NCBI RefSeq assembly: GCF_006715085.1
Contig: NZ_VFMM01000002.1
Coordinates: 806,001 to 870,000, forward strand
Origin: Kribbella jejuensis
Lineage (GTDB): Bacteria > Actinomycetota > Actinomycetes > Propionibacteriales > Kribbellaceae
Direction of reading: 5' to 3'
DNA length: 64,000 nt
The first letter of the stretch is position 1. Each line of letters begins with the position of its first letter. Below the pieces are notes generated by a model. It saw only the letters and a program-made list of their open reading frames with translations. It searched no databases and had not been told where the DNA came from. The position numbers and the translations under genes are program-made. This document shows positions 17,912-25,984 of the stretch, one piece after another.

Positions 17912-19131
17912 TCCGTTCCCTTTCCGGAGATTCCCTGATGCGCGATGCCGGTGATCGCCGCACACACCGCGTCGACCTGTGCGCCGCTCAGCCGCGGATA
18001 CATCGGCAGCGACAGCAGTTGGCCGAACAGTGCGTCGGCACCGGTCAGTCCGGCCGACGGGATCAGGGCTGCCTGGCTGAAGTACGCGAGCCGGTGGACC
18101 GGGATGAAGTGCACCGAGGTGCCGATGGCGCGTTCGGAGAGCGCGGCGATGACCTCGTCCCGGTCGATCCCGCCGTTCAACCGCAGCCGGATCGGGTAGA
18201 GGTGCCACGCGTGGGTGCCCTGCCCGGGAGCCGGCCGGTGCGGCAGGCCGACACCGGGCAGTCCCGCGAGCTGTTCGTCGTACTGGGCCGCGATCTGGGC
18301 GCGGCGGCGCTGCCAGGACGGGAAGTGGGTGAGCTGGGCTCGCCCCATTGCCGCCTGGATGTCGGTCATGTTCGCCTTCAGGCCGGCGTCGGCGACGTTG
18401 TAGCGCCAGCTCCCGCCGGGCAGGTACCGCCGCCAGGCGTCGGCCGTCATCCCGTGCAGCCGGGCCTTGCGGAGCCAGTCGGCGCGGGCGGCGTCGTCGG
18501 TGGTGATCATCCCGCCCTCGCCGAGCGGCAGGTTCTTGGTGGCGTAGAAGCTGAAGCAGGTCGCCCCGGGACCGGAGCCGACCGGGGCGTCACCGGCGTA
18601 CGTTCCGAGGGCGTGCGCGGCGTCCACCACCACGTGGTCGAGTGGTACGCCGGCCGCCTCGGCCAGTGCCGGTACGTCGGCCACGTCGCCGGCCCAGTGC
18701 ACCACGGTCAGCGCGGCCGGCCGGCCGAACGCCTGGACCGCGGTGCGCACCGTCGCCGGCGTCGGCAGCCCGGTCGCCGGGTCGACGTCGACCAGCACCG
18801 GCTGGTGCCCGGCGTGCATGATCGCCTGGACGGCGCCGCAGAACGTCATCGTCGAGCTCAGCACCAGCGACCCGGGCGGCAGCCCGAGCGAACGCAGCGC
18901 GAGCTCGATTCCTTGCGTGCACGACGACACCGCGACCGCGTACTCGGCGCCGACCGCGGCCGCGAACTCGGTCTCGAACGCCGCGACCTCCCTGCCCGTC
19001 GTCACCCAGCCCGACTGCAGCACCCGCAGTACGGCGGCCTGCGCGTCGGAGGTGATGTGGCAGTCCGCGAACGGTACGGCGAGATCCACGGCCGGCGCAG
19101 GACGTGGCACAGCACTGATTCGGGTAGTCAT
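17908..19131 (-). CDS. DegT/DnrJ/EryC1 PLP-dependent sugar aminotransferase
   Basis: 407 residues. The PLP lysine is K199 in SFYATKNLPLGEGG, with the cofactor aspartate D170 in VVVDAAHALG. The family transfers an amino group, usually from glutamate, to C4 or C3 of a keto-sugar nucleotide. Coupled to the 4,6-dehydratase it probably makes a 4-amino-4,6-dideoxyhexose, as PglE does after PglF. I chose ATG 19131 (MTTRISAVPR), which has a GAGGGGGG ribosome site, over a GTG nine codons earlier. It is the first biosynthetic gene of the run, 100 bases after the response-regulator stop. Confidence 0.9.
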   Translation of the reverse strand: MTTRISAVPRPAPAVDLAVPFADCHITSDAQAAVLRVLQSGWVTTGREVAAFETEFAAAVGAEYAVAVSSCTQGIELALRSLGLPPGSLVLSSTMTFCGAVQAIMHAGHQPVLVDVDPATGLPTPATVRTAVQAFGRPAALTVVHWAGDVADVPALAEAAGVPLDHVVVDAAHALGTYAGDAPVGSGPGATCFSFYATKNLPLGEGGMITTDDAARADWLRKARLHGMTADAWRRYLPGGSWRYNVADAGLKANMTDIQAAMGRAQLTHFPSWQRRRAQIAAQYDEQLAGLPGVGLPHRPAPGQGTHAWHLYPIRLRLNGGIDRDEVIAALSERAIGTSVHFIPVHRLAYFSQAALIPSAGLTGADALFGQLLSLPMYPRLSGAQVDAVCAAITGIAHQGISGKGTE

Positions 19132-19231
19132 CCCGATGCCCCCCTCGAGGCCCCCCACGGGCCCTGATGTCCCTTGACGCTACGAGCTGTGATCGCGGGC
19201 CGCGCCCGACGACGAGACGAGAACGCCTACG

Positions 19232-20008
19232 TCAAGAGGATGATCCGGGCCGCGCGGCAATTACGGACCCGTTGTTCTCGTCGACGCCCGTCACACCGTG
19301 TGAGCGGGCAAAGGCGACCAGTGCGAGTGTCGAGTGCTGTCCCGAGCGCCGCAGCAGGCTCTGGATGTGCGTCCGTACGGTGTTCGTGGACACGAACAGC
19401 TGCTCGGCGGTCTCGTTCCGGGTCATCCCGGCGACCAGGCAGCGCAGTACGTCGAGCTCGCGGGGCGTCAGCCGGTCCACGAAACCGTCGGCCACTCGTT
19501 GCCGTCGCAGGTCGCCCAAGAGATGGCCCAGTACCGGTTCCAAGGTCGCCGGAGCTAGGTACAGATGTCCGTCCAGCACCTGCCAGATCGCGGCGACCAG
19601 GGCCGGTAGCCGGGTGGTCTTCGCCAGCCAGCCGCGGGCGCCCGCGTCGAGGGCCTGCACGATCAGTCGGGGATCGGTGCTGCCGGACAGCATGATCACC
19701 GCCGGTGGGTCGGGTTCGGCGATCAGCTCGGCCAGCAGGTCCGAACCCGACTCCTCGGCCAGCGACAGATCGAGCAGCACCAGATCGGGGCGGCCGGCAG
19801 CGATCAGCGTCCGGGCACCGGCCAGGTTCGACGCGGTACCGACCGGACCGATGCCCGGCTCGGCCGCGAGCAGGTTCGCCAGGGCCTCGGCGAACACGCG
19901 GTGGTCGTCGACGAGCAGCACCGCCACCCCGTCGGTGCCTGTCGTGCCGTCCATGCCATCGGCGCCGTTCGGGCCGTTCGGGCCGTTCAGGCTGTGGTGG
20001 GCGGTCAC
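19232..20008 (-). CDS. LuxR/NarL-family response regulator (first of two)
   Basis: 258 residues: receiver domain (about 28-145, acidic pair D34/D35 and phospho-acceptor D80 in LVLLDLSLAEESG, conserved K in LAKTTR) and a C-terminal LuxR helix-turn-helix (about 180-240, LTPRELDVLRCLVAGMTRNETAEQL). The first 27 residues are a Gly/Asn/Asp-rich low-complexity tail (NGPNGPNG), unusual for the family; an ATG at about 19954 would remove most of it. GTG 20008 overlaps the stop of the next regulator as GTGA. It sits just upstream of the polysaccharide genes and is a candidate activator of them. Confidence 0.88.
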   Translation of the reverse strand: MTAHHSLNGPNGPNGADGMDGTTGTDGVAVLLVDDHRVFAEALANLLAAEPGIGPVGTASNLAGARTLIAAGRPDLVLLDLSLAEESGSDLLAELIAEPDPPAVIMLSGSTDPRLIVQALDAGARGWLAKTTRLPALVAAIWQVLDGHLYLAPATLEPVLGHLLGDLRRQRVADGFVDRLTPRELDVLRCLVAGMTRNETAEQLFVSTNTVRTHIQSLLRRSGQHSTLALVAFARSHGVTGVDENNGSVIAARPGSSS

Positions 20009-20619
20009 CGGTGCCCGTCCGCGGCGAGTTCCCGGACGTCGACCAGGCCGGCGTCGGCGGCCGCGCGGGCCAGCTTGCCGCGTCCGTGCACCCTGAGCTT
20101 GCGGAGCACCTGCTGGACGTGGGTACGGATGGTGTGCCGGCTGACGCCGAGGATGCCGGCCATCTGCTCGGTGTTGTAGCCCTGCACCACGAGCCGCAGT
20201 ACCTGCAGTTCCCTGGTGGTCAGCGCGTCGACGACCGGTCGCGGTCGGCGTCGGTCGGCGGACGGTCTGCCCTCGGCCACATGATTGCCCCGGGCCACCA
20301 ATTCGGCGACCTCGATCACTGCGCGCAGACTGCAGGCCTTACTGACCACGCCCTCGACGACCCCACCGTCGAATGCCTGCCAGGCCCGGTCGTCCTGCGG
20401 GTCCGCGAGCAGTACGACGTACGGTGTCCGGTCCCGGTGCCGCAGCAGATCGGTCGCGGCCGGCACGTCGAGCAGGTACAGGTCCGGTGAACGACCGGCG
20501 ACCTCGAACAACTGTTGCAGATCGTCGCCGGTGGCAACGATCTCGTGGCCGTGCCGCTCGAAGGCGGCGGCCAGCACCGAGGCGAAGAGCCAGTACTCCT
20601 CGCAGATCGCCAGCCTCAT
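20005..20619 (-). CDS. LuxR/NarL-family response regulator (second)
   Basis: 204 residues from ATG 20619, overlapping the kinase stop as ATGA. A receiver-like domain (1-110) has E7/E8 as the acidic pocket, D51 in LYLLDVPAA at the phospho-acceptor position and a lysine in VVSKACSL. The C-terminal LuxR helix-turn-helix lies at about 133-195 (LTTRELQVLRLVVQGYNTEQMAGIL). The receiver is divergent, with no classical DD pair, so phosphorylation by the neighbouring kinase is likely but not certain. A long upstream extension in this frame lies over the kinase gene and is not used. Confidence 0.85.
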   Translation of the reverse strand: MRLAICEEYWLFASVLAAAFERHGHEIVATGDDLQQLFEVAGRSPDLYLLDVPAATDLLRHRDRTPYVVLLADPQDDRAWQAFDGGVVEGVVSKACSLRAVIEVAELVARGNHVAEGRPSADRRRPRPVVDALTTRELQVLRLVVQGYNTEQMAGILGVSRHTIRTHVQQVLRKLRVHGRGKLARAAADAGLVDVRELAADGHR

Positions 20620-21245
20620 ACCGACCTCACCCTCGGGTGGCCGGCGGGCAGGCTGAGCCGGACGGTGGTTCCGGAGCCGGGGACGCTGGCGATCTCGAGC
20701 CGGCCGCCGTACGCGCGGGCTGCCGCGGCGACCACCTGCAGACCGTGACCGGTTCCGGCGGCGACGTCTCCGAAGCCTGGGCCGTCGTCGGACACCTCGA
20801 TGTAGGCCTCGCCATCGGCGACGTCCACGCGAAGCTGGACGTGACCGGCGCCGCCGGCCGCGCGGCAGGCGTTGTCGAGCAGGTTGCCGATCGCGCGGCG
20901 CAGCAGTGCCTGATCGCCCGCGACCATGACGCGGGTGGCGCGTTCGAAGATCACCGGTGCGCGGTAGGTCAGGCGAACGACGTCGGCGCACTCACCGGCC
21001 AGCTGGGTCAGGTTGACACCACCGATCCGCCGCGTGGTTGCCTGCTCGACCTCCAGGATCTCGGCGATCGCTTCGAACTGCTGGCGGATCAGGGCCAGCC
21101 TGGCCGGCCCGCCCAGTTCAGCGGTGTCCTCGGACAGGTGCAGACCCGCGGCGACGTACTGCCGCAGATCGTGGAACAGCCGCAGCAGGTGCTCCGGCTC
21201 GTCGGCTTTTCCGCCTCTCGCCGGCGATACGTCGGCAGCGCTCAT
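20616..21245 (-). CDS. Cytoplasmic sensor histidine kinase
   Basis: 209 residues, short and without membrane helices. The phospho-acceptor is in FHDLRQYVAAGLHL (H25), followed by a dimerisation helix pair. The ATPase domain (about 95-205) shows NLLDNACRAA (N box), SDDGPGFGD (G1) and TGHGLQVV (G2). No sensor domain is present, so the signal must come from a partner protein. ATG 21245 has a GGGGGG-type ribosome site. It forms a three-gene unit with the two LuxR-type regulators through 4-base overlaps. Confidence 0.87.
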   Translation of the reverse strand: MSAADVSPARGGKADEPEHLLRLFHDLRQYVAAGLHLSEDTAELGGPARLALIRQQFEAIAEILEVEQATTRRIGGVNLTQLAGECADVVRLTYRAPVIFERATRVMVAGDQALLRRAIGNLLDNACRAAGGAGHVQLRVDVADGEAYIEVSDDGPGFGDVAAGTGHGLQVVAAAARAYGGRLEIASVPGSGTTVRLSLPAGHPRVRSV

Positions 21246-21436
21246 CGGTGACCCCCCTCAGGTCCCGACCGAACCGGCCGCCCACCGCGGCCGCACGTCG
21301 CCAAAGCCTTCGACAACCACGGACGGTAACCGATCCGTCCCGGTTTCCCCGCTCGAGCCCCCCAAGGCACGCGTCTCGGTCTTCACCGACCAGTACAGAC
21401 CGTCACCACCGCGAGGGGCAGGGGCAGCGGGCAGAC

Positions 21437-21463
21437 GTCATTGTTCGGTCATCTTCACGTCAT
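21437..21463. promoter_or_regulatory. Three GTCAT direct repeats at 11-base spacing
   Basis: GTCAT occurs at 21437-21441, 21448-21452 and 21459-21463, exactly one DNA turn apart, in the gap between the beta-helix stop (21504) and the kinase start (21245). Helically phased direct repeats of this spacing are the usual target layout of OmpR/PhoP-type response regulators, one of which is encoded at 24184-24849. Binding is inference. Confidence 0.45.
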
Positions 21464-21503
21464 CTTGGGGCGTTGCGGGCCCGTTCGTTCGGGGGCTGGT
21501 AGC

Positions 21504-22829
21504 TCACGGCTGGTATTCGTACGCACCGAGGTCGTCGTAGCGCCGTGGTCCTTCCGCGAACGTGTTCCCGGTGGCCGGATCGTCCACTCGGGTCCGGCCC
21601 GTGACGTCGGTGGACTGCTCGCCGGAGACGCCCGAGTTGCCGCGGTCGATCGCGGCGGACCCGGTCGCGAGGCGCAGGTTCCAGGAACCTGCGGATACGA
21701 ACCGCGGATCGGCCTGTACGCCGTGTGCCTCCTGCCCGGTCGCCGCGTGCATCGCGGCCAGCGACGTGTACGTCGTACCGAAGGCGTACATCTTTCCGCT
21801 CTTCGTCAGCCAGACCAGGTTGTGGTCCACCGTCGTGGAGGACGGCGCCGAGTCCCAGATGCCGATGTTCCCGGCCCGCCGCGTGCAGGCGATGCCGTGG
21901 TAGGCCGGGTACACACCGTTGTCGACGGCAACATTGTTGACGACCAGGTAGTTGCCGGACGTCCCTTCGACGTTGATACCGGTCGTGCAGTTGCGGTAGA
22001 CGGTGTTGCCGATCAGCCGGCCGCCGGTGACGTTCAGGTCGTCGATGCCGTGGTCACCGTTGTTGTACGTGACGTTCAGTGCGGCCAGGTTGTCGTCGGC
22101 GCCGGTGTAGAACTGGATGCCGGAGTCCTCGTTGTCGTGGGTGACGTTGCGCAGCAGGGTGTTTCCCTCGCTGACCACGTTGATCCCGTTGGCGTTCCGT
22201 CGGAATCCGTCGGCGTTGAAACTGGCCGCGTTGCCGCTGACCAGGATCCCGGTCGAGCCCGAGGTGATCAGGATGCCGGTGCCGTGGTTGTCGTGCACGT
22301 TGTTGCCACTGACAACCGATGCGGAGGAGGACCGGATGCTGATCCCGTACGCCGTCTCGCCCGACACCGGGTGTCCGGCTCCCGTGACCGTGTTGCCGCT
22401 GATCGTGATGTCATGGCTGCCGGAAACGTACACGCCGTCGTACTTCGTTCCGCTGAAGGTGAACCCGGACAGCGTCAGGTAGGCCCGCGACGAGATGTTC
22501 GCGCCGAAGCTCGCCGGATCGAGCACCGGATGCCGGCCCGGCCAGGCGCTGATCGTGATTCGCGCGGTCGCCGTCCCGGAGACCGCCGGTTTGATCGTCT
22601 CGGTGTACGTCCCGTTGCCGACGTAGAGCGTGAAACCGGCTGCGAGCTTCGCGACTCCCTTGCCGATCGTGCAGTACGGCGTGATCGCCGTGCCAGGGCC
22701 GGCGTCGGAGCAGCCGGCTGTCGTACGGTCGACGTACAGGACCGTCGTCGTGCCGCGAGCGACGAGCGGACAGACCAGTGCGGCTCCTGACACCAGGAGT
22801 ACGCCCCCCAGCCGCACCGCAAGCCTCAT
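21504..22829 (-). CDS. Secreted right-handed parallel beta-helix protein
   Basis: 441 residues from ATG 22829, with a Sec signal (about 1-26, hydrophobic core VLLVSGAALVCPLV). It is a single beta-helix module with CSDAGPGTAITPYCTI near the mature N-terminus and NEDSGIQFY and NNGDHGIDDL turns. It is therefore a close relative of each of the two modules in the 1404-residue protein of the same locus. It lacks PKD domains. A role in binding, cleaving or epimerising the locus polysaccharide is likely; catalytic residues are not identifiable by eye. It lies between two two-component systems, so it is probably a regulated output gene. Confidence 0.85.
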   Translation of the reverse strand: MRLAVRLGGVLLVSGAALVCPLVARGTTTVLYVDRTTAGCSDAGPGTAITPYCTIGKGVAKLAAGFTLYVGNGTYTETIKPAVSGTATARITISAWPGRHPVLDPASFGANISSRAYLTLSGFTFSGTKYDGVYVSGSHDITISGNTVTGAGHPVSGETAYGISIRSSSASVVSGNNVHDNHGTGILITSGSTGILVSGNAASFNADGFRRNANGINVVSEGNTLLRNVTHDNEDSGIQFYTGADDNLAALNVTYNNGDHGIDDLNVTGGRLIGNTVYRNCTTGINVEGTSGNYLVVNNVAVDNGVYPAYHGIACTRRAGNIGIWDSAPSSTTVDHNLVWLTKSGKMYAFGTTYTSLAAMHAATGQEAHGVQADPRFVSAGSWNLRLATGSAAIDRGNSGVSGEQSTDVTGRTRVDDPATGNTFAEGPRRYDDLGAYEYQP

Positions 22830-22900
22830 GACCACAGAGTGCGGCGGTTCGGTGCCGCTCCGCATCGCTCGTCCGACGTAGAAGATCGTGCCGGTCGACT

Positions 22901-22939
22901 GAGAAACAGCTGGGAGAAACAGCTGGGAGAACGGCTGCG
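22901..22939. repeat. 13-base tandem repeat in the beta-helix promoter region
   Basis: GAGAAACAGCTGG is repeated perfectly at 22901-22913 and 22914-22926, with a degenerate third unit to 22939. Each unit contains the palindrome CAGCTG. It lies about 70-110 bases upstream of the beta-helix start codon and may be a regulator target; a 13-base period does not match one helical turn. Confidence 0.6.
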
Positions 22940-23105
22940 TACGCCCCCAGGCCGGGCCGGCCGGGACATTCCGGTCACGACGAGGGGGTGTCGTTTCCCG
23001 GGGCCGGAACGGCGCCCGGAGCATGTGGGGTGCGTCGGGTTCGGGCGACGTACGCAGCAGGTTCCCCACTGCAGGGTGGCCCGGGGGCCGGGGTGTGGCA
23101 ACAAA

Positions 23106-23123
23106 GATGACATGGCCGTCATC
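23106..23123. promoter_or_regulatory. Inverted repeat GATGAC-N6-GTCATC
   Basis: Perfect 6-base arms lie just beyond the kinase stop at 23130. It could be a weak hairpin or a regulator site; it contains the same GTCAT core as the triple repeat at 21437-21463. Confidence 0.35.
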
Positions 23124-23129
23124 GACTGG

Positions 23130-24212
23130 TCAGTCGGCCGGCAACTCCAGCTCGAACAGTGCGCCGCCGTTCGGGCCGTTCCGGGCGGACAGCCGGCCAC
23201 CGTGCGCGACCGCGGCGGACCGCGCCATCGCGAGCCCGAGACCGGTACCCATCCGGCCGTTCGGCGGCATCCGGTGCCAGAACCGGTCGAACACGTGCGG
23301 CAGGTCCTCCGGCTCGATCCCGGGTCCGGAGTCGGCCACCTCGACGACACAGTGGTCGGCCGATCTCCAGCAGTGCAGGCTGATCGTGCCGCCGACCGGG
23401 GTGAAGTTGAGCGCGTTCTCGACCAGGGCGTCCAGGGCCAGCTCGATCCACTCCGGGTCCGCCGCGATCCAGCCGGTCGGCTCGCAGTCGACCCGCCAGG
23501 TCCGGTCCGATCGCGCCGACCAGTTGGCGGCCAGTTCGCGGACCAGATTGCCCAGGTTCGTCGGCTGCTCGGAGAGCGCGCCGCCCGAGTCGAGCCGGGC
23601 GACCGCGAGCAGCCGATTGGACAGGGCGGTCATCCGCTCGAGTTGCTGCAGCGCGACGGACAGGTCGGAGCGAACCTCCTCGTCCAGGTCCTCGACGGCC
23701 ACCAGTTCCAGGTGACCACGGGCGATCGTCACCGGGGTCCGGATCGCGTGCGACGCGTCCCGGACGAACTCGTGCTCGCGCTGCACCGCCTGGAGTTGGC
23801 GGTCGGTCATCTGTTCCATCTTCTCGACCGCCACGACCCGGCGCCGGACGTGCCAGATCATCACCAGCAACACCATCGGCATCAACGGGACCTCGGCCAG
23901 CTCGGCCCACGGCAACCGGCCCTCGGCGGCCTGGTCGACCATCAACCAGCCGCCCAGGACCGTGAACGCGACGGTCGCGGTCACGGTCGGCCCCACCGGC
24001 CAGATCCGATACCCGTAGGCGATCGCCACAGCCAGGAACATCAGGTGGAACGGACCCGCCTCAAGACCGGGAAAGACGATCATCAGCGCGAGCATGCCGA
24101 CGACCACGGCAGCCACCGCGATGTCGATCAGCAGACCGATCCGCGCCGGCGGCCGGAGCCGGCCGACCCGCGGCGCGGCCAGTTCAGGCGCTCTGGAGCT
24201 GATAGCCGACAT
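23130..24212 (-). CDS. Membrane sensor histidine kinase
   Basis: 360 residues. About four membrane helices fill residues 25-125 with little extracellular loop, so the sensor is probably intramembrane. The HisKA domain has ASHAIRTPVTIARGHLEL with H155, and the HATPase domain has NALNFTPVGGT, ADSGPGIEPEDLPHVFDRF and GTGLGLAMARS. It pairs with the OmpR-type regulator, whose 3' end it overlaps by 29 bases if ATG 24212 is the start; a later start is possible. It probably phosphorylates that regulator and controls the adjacent surface-polysaccharide genes. Confidence 0.88.
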   Translation of the reverse strand: MSAISSRAPELAAPRVGRLRPPARIGLLIDIAVAAVVVGMLALMIVFPGLEAGPFHLMFLAVAIAYGYRIWPVGPTVTATVAFTVLGGWLMVDQAAEGRLPWAELAEVPLMPMVLLVMIWHVRRRVVAVEKMEQMTDRQLQAVQREHEFVRDASHAIRTPVTIARGHLELVAVEDLDEEVRSDLSVALQQLERMTALSNRLLAVARLDSGGALSEQPTNLGNLVRELAANWSARSDRTWRVDCEPTGWIAADPEWIELALDALVENALNFTPVGGTISLHCWRSADHCVVEVADSGPGIEPEDLPHVFDRFWHRMPPNGRMGTGLGLAMARSAAVAHGGRLSARNGPNGGALFELELPAD

Positions 24213-24849
24213 TGCGCACCGTCACGATCAGGTCGGGCCGGATCTTCGACCGCAGCCGGCCGACGCAGACGTCCACCACGTTGGTCGACGGGTCGAAGTC
24301 GTACCCCCAGACCTCCGACAGCAGTTCCTGCCGGGAGCAGACGACATCCGGATTGCGCATCAGGTGCCGCAGCAGCAGGAACTCGCGCTTCGGCAGTGCC
24401 GTCGGCCGGCCGTCGATGAGCAGTTGCCGGGCCTCGAGGTCGAGCACCATGTCGCCGACCCGGAGCCGGTTCTTGCGCCGGTTGCTCACGTCCTCACCGA
24501 GCCGGCCGCGGACCCGCGCGATCAGCTCCCGGATCGCGAACGGTTTCGCGAGGAAGTCCACCGCGCCCTGCTCGAGGCAGCTGATCCGCAGCTGGATGTC
24601 CGCCGTGGCCGACAGCACGAGGACCCGGAACCCCGGATCCTGCGCGAGCAGGGCGGACAGGACGGCCTCGCCGTGCATACCGGGCATCACCAGGTCGAGC
24701 ACGATCAGCGCCGGTGCCTGCTCGAGCGCGAGCCGGAGTCCTCCCAGCCCGTCGGTCGATCCCAGCACCTGATAGCCCTCGGCCTCGAGCGCCCGGCGAA
24801 CGAAGCGGATCAGGTCCGGCTCGTCATCGATCACCAGAATCTTGGTCAT
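24184..24849 (-). CDS. OmpR/PhoB-family response regulator
   Basis: 221 residues: receiver domain with D8/D9, phospho-acceptor D52 in LIVLDLVMPGMHG and K102 in FLAKPF, then a winged-helix DNA-binding domain (about 125-220) ending VVDVCVGRLRSKIRPDLIVTVRNVGYQL, a standard OmpR C-terminus. It is the first gene of the leftward regulatory and polysaccharide region and is divergent from the alpha/beta hydrolase. The family binds direct repeats at about 11-base spacing, as found at 21437-21463. Confidence 0.92.
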   Translation of the reverse strand: MTKILVIDDEPDLIRFVRRALEAEGYQVLGSTDGLGGLRLALEQAPALIVLDLVMPGMHGEAVLSALLAQDPGFRVLVLSATADIQLRISCLEQGAVDFLAKPFAIRELIARVRGRLGEDVSNRRKNRLRVGDMVLDLEARQLLIDGRPTALPKREFLLLRHLMRNPDVVCSRQELLSEVWGYDFDPSTNVVDVCVGRLRSKIRPDLIVTVRNVGYQLQSA

Positions 24850-25089
24850 CCGTGCCCCCCTCAGGATGATGACCGTCTGTACGCCATTCTGAGATCCTGC
24901 CGCCTGCTACGGAAGTCCTTGCGGCGCTTTTGTGCCACTCTCCGTTAATCATCCGTTTACCTTGCTCCGCCGTGCGTGCCTTGACCGTCACTCAGTGTGG
25001 CGAGTCCGCGGACGAATCTCGTGCCAGTGGGAAGACAGGGCCGTGTCAGCGACGTTGGCAACCATGGGGCTGTGGACGAGGGAGGCGCC

Positions 25090-25884
25090 GTGGGCGAGCT
25101 TGAACTGGTGGGTGGGGTTGCGGTCGAGACGTACGGCTCCGGGCCAGGGGTGGTCGTGGTGCCGGGTACGAATCGGCGGGCGCATCACTATCAGGAGTTG
25201 GCGTCGGCGCTGGCCGGCGCTCATACGGTGCACGTGGTGGAGCGACGCGGGCGTGGCGCCAGCGCTGCGCGCGGTACGCCGTACAGCGTCGAGGTCGAGG
25301 TCGACGACGTACTCGGAGTGCTGGAGCAGACCGGGTCGCGAGTGCTGTTCGGGCACAGCTACGGCGGGTTGATCGCGCTGCACGCCGGGTTGCGGCAGGA
25401 GCTGGAAGCGCTGATCGTGTACGAGCCGGGCGTCAGCCTCGACGGGTCGTTCGACCTCAGCTGGCTCGAGGCGTTCAACCGGAAGGTGGCCGACGGGCGG
25501 TTCGTCTCCGCGATGGCCACGTTCCTGAAAGGCGCGCAGTTGTTGCCGTTCAAGGCGACTCCGGTGCTCTGGGCAATCTCTCTGCTGCTGATGTTCGGCC
25601 GTGAGGAGCGCGACCTGATGCCGCTGACCCCGGCCGAACTCGCCGAGGTCGCCCGCCTCGACTCCGACGGCGCCCGGTACGCCGGCATCACCGCACCGAC
25701 GCTGTTCCTCGGCGGCGAGAAGACACCGTCGTACCTGACCGGCGTCCTGCCGCGACTCGCGAAGATCGTCCCGCAGGCCGACTACGCGATTCTGCCCGGC
25801 CTCGACCACAACGCCCCGGACGAGAGCGCCCCGGACGAGATCGCCCGCCAGCTCCGCCAGTACCTGGTTCGCCTCGGCCGTTAG
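25090..25884 (+). CDS. Alpha/beta hydrolase
   Basis: 264 residues if translation begins at GTG 25090, which has GGGAGG seven bases upstream; an earlier in-frame GTG at 25072 or the upstream open frame seem less likely. The alpha/beta-hydrolase fold is shown by the nucleophile elbow FGHSYGG (S90), an acid region near GGEKTPSYL and a late histidine in LPGLDHNAP. There is no lid large enough to suggest a specific substrate. It is divergent from the OmpR-type regulator, with a 240-base shared upstream region in which I see no clear operator. Confidence 0.85.
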   Translation: MGELELVGGVAVETYGSGPGVVVVPGTNRRAHHYQELASALAGAHTVHVVERRGRGASAARGTPYSVEVEVDDVLGVLEQTGSRVLFGHSYGGLIALHAGLRQELEALIVYEPGVSLDGSFDLSWLEAFNRKVADGRFVSAMATFLKGAQLLPFKATPVLWAISLLLMFGREERDLMPLTPAELAEVARLDSDGARYAGITAPTLFLGGEKTPSYLTGVLPRLAKIVPQADYAILPGLDHNAPDESAPDEIARQLRQYLVRLGR

Positions 25885-25913
25885 ACCGGTACTCGTTGCC
25901 GTCGGGCCAGTAC

Positions 25914-25941
25914 TTGCCTGGAGGGAAAGTGATGTTGTACT
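25914..25941 (+). promoter_or_regulatory. Candidate promoter of the membrane protein / winged-helix pair
   Basis: TTGCCT at 25914 and TGTACT at 25936 are spaced by 16 bases, about 45 bases before the GTG start at 25985. The -10 element lies inside the GGAAAGT operator, as expected for repression by the downstream regulator. Position is visible; function is inferred. Confidence 0.4.
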
Positions 25942-25956
25942 TTCCTCTTGGGAAAG
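25924..25956. promoter_or_regulatory. Operator with three GGAAAG half-sites
   Basis: GGAAAGT (25924-25930), its inverse ACTTTCC (25939-25945) and GGAAAG again (25951-25956) form two overlapping inverted repeats with spacers of 8 and 5 bases. They lie over the probable promoter of the following two-gene unit, whose second gene encodes a small winged-helix protein. Autoregulation is the simplest reading. Confidence 0.6.
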
Positions 25957-25984
25957 CTGTTTTCGGCAAGGCAAGGAGACTGCT

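Larger units (their letters stand above)
22830..23129. other. Intergenic region upstream of the beta-helix gene
   Basis: These 300 bases separate the OmpR-partner kinase stop from the beta-helix start, both leftward. I see no convincing gene. The region holds a 13-base tandem repeat (22901-22939) and an inverted repeat GATGAC-N6-GTCATC (23106-23123), both described separately. It should contain the beta-helix promoter. Confidence 0.6.

Noticed and set aside
17911..18208. A longer start for the 4,6-dehydratase
   Set aside because: It lies over the aminotransferase gene and shows no domain; ATG 17911 overlaps the upstream stop as in neighbouring genes.
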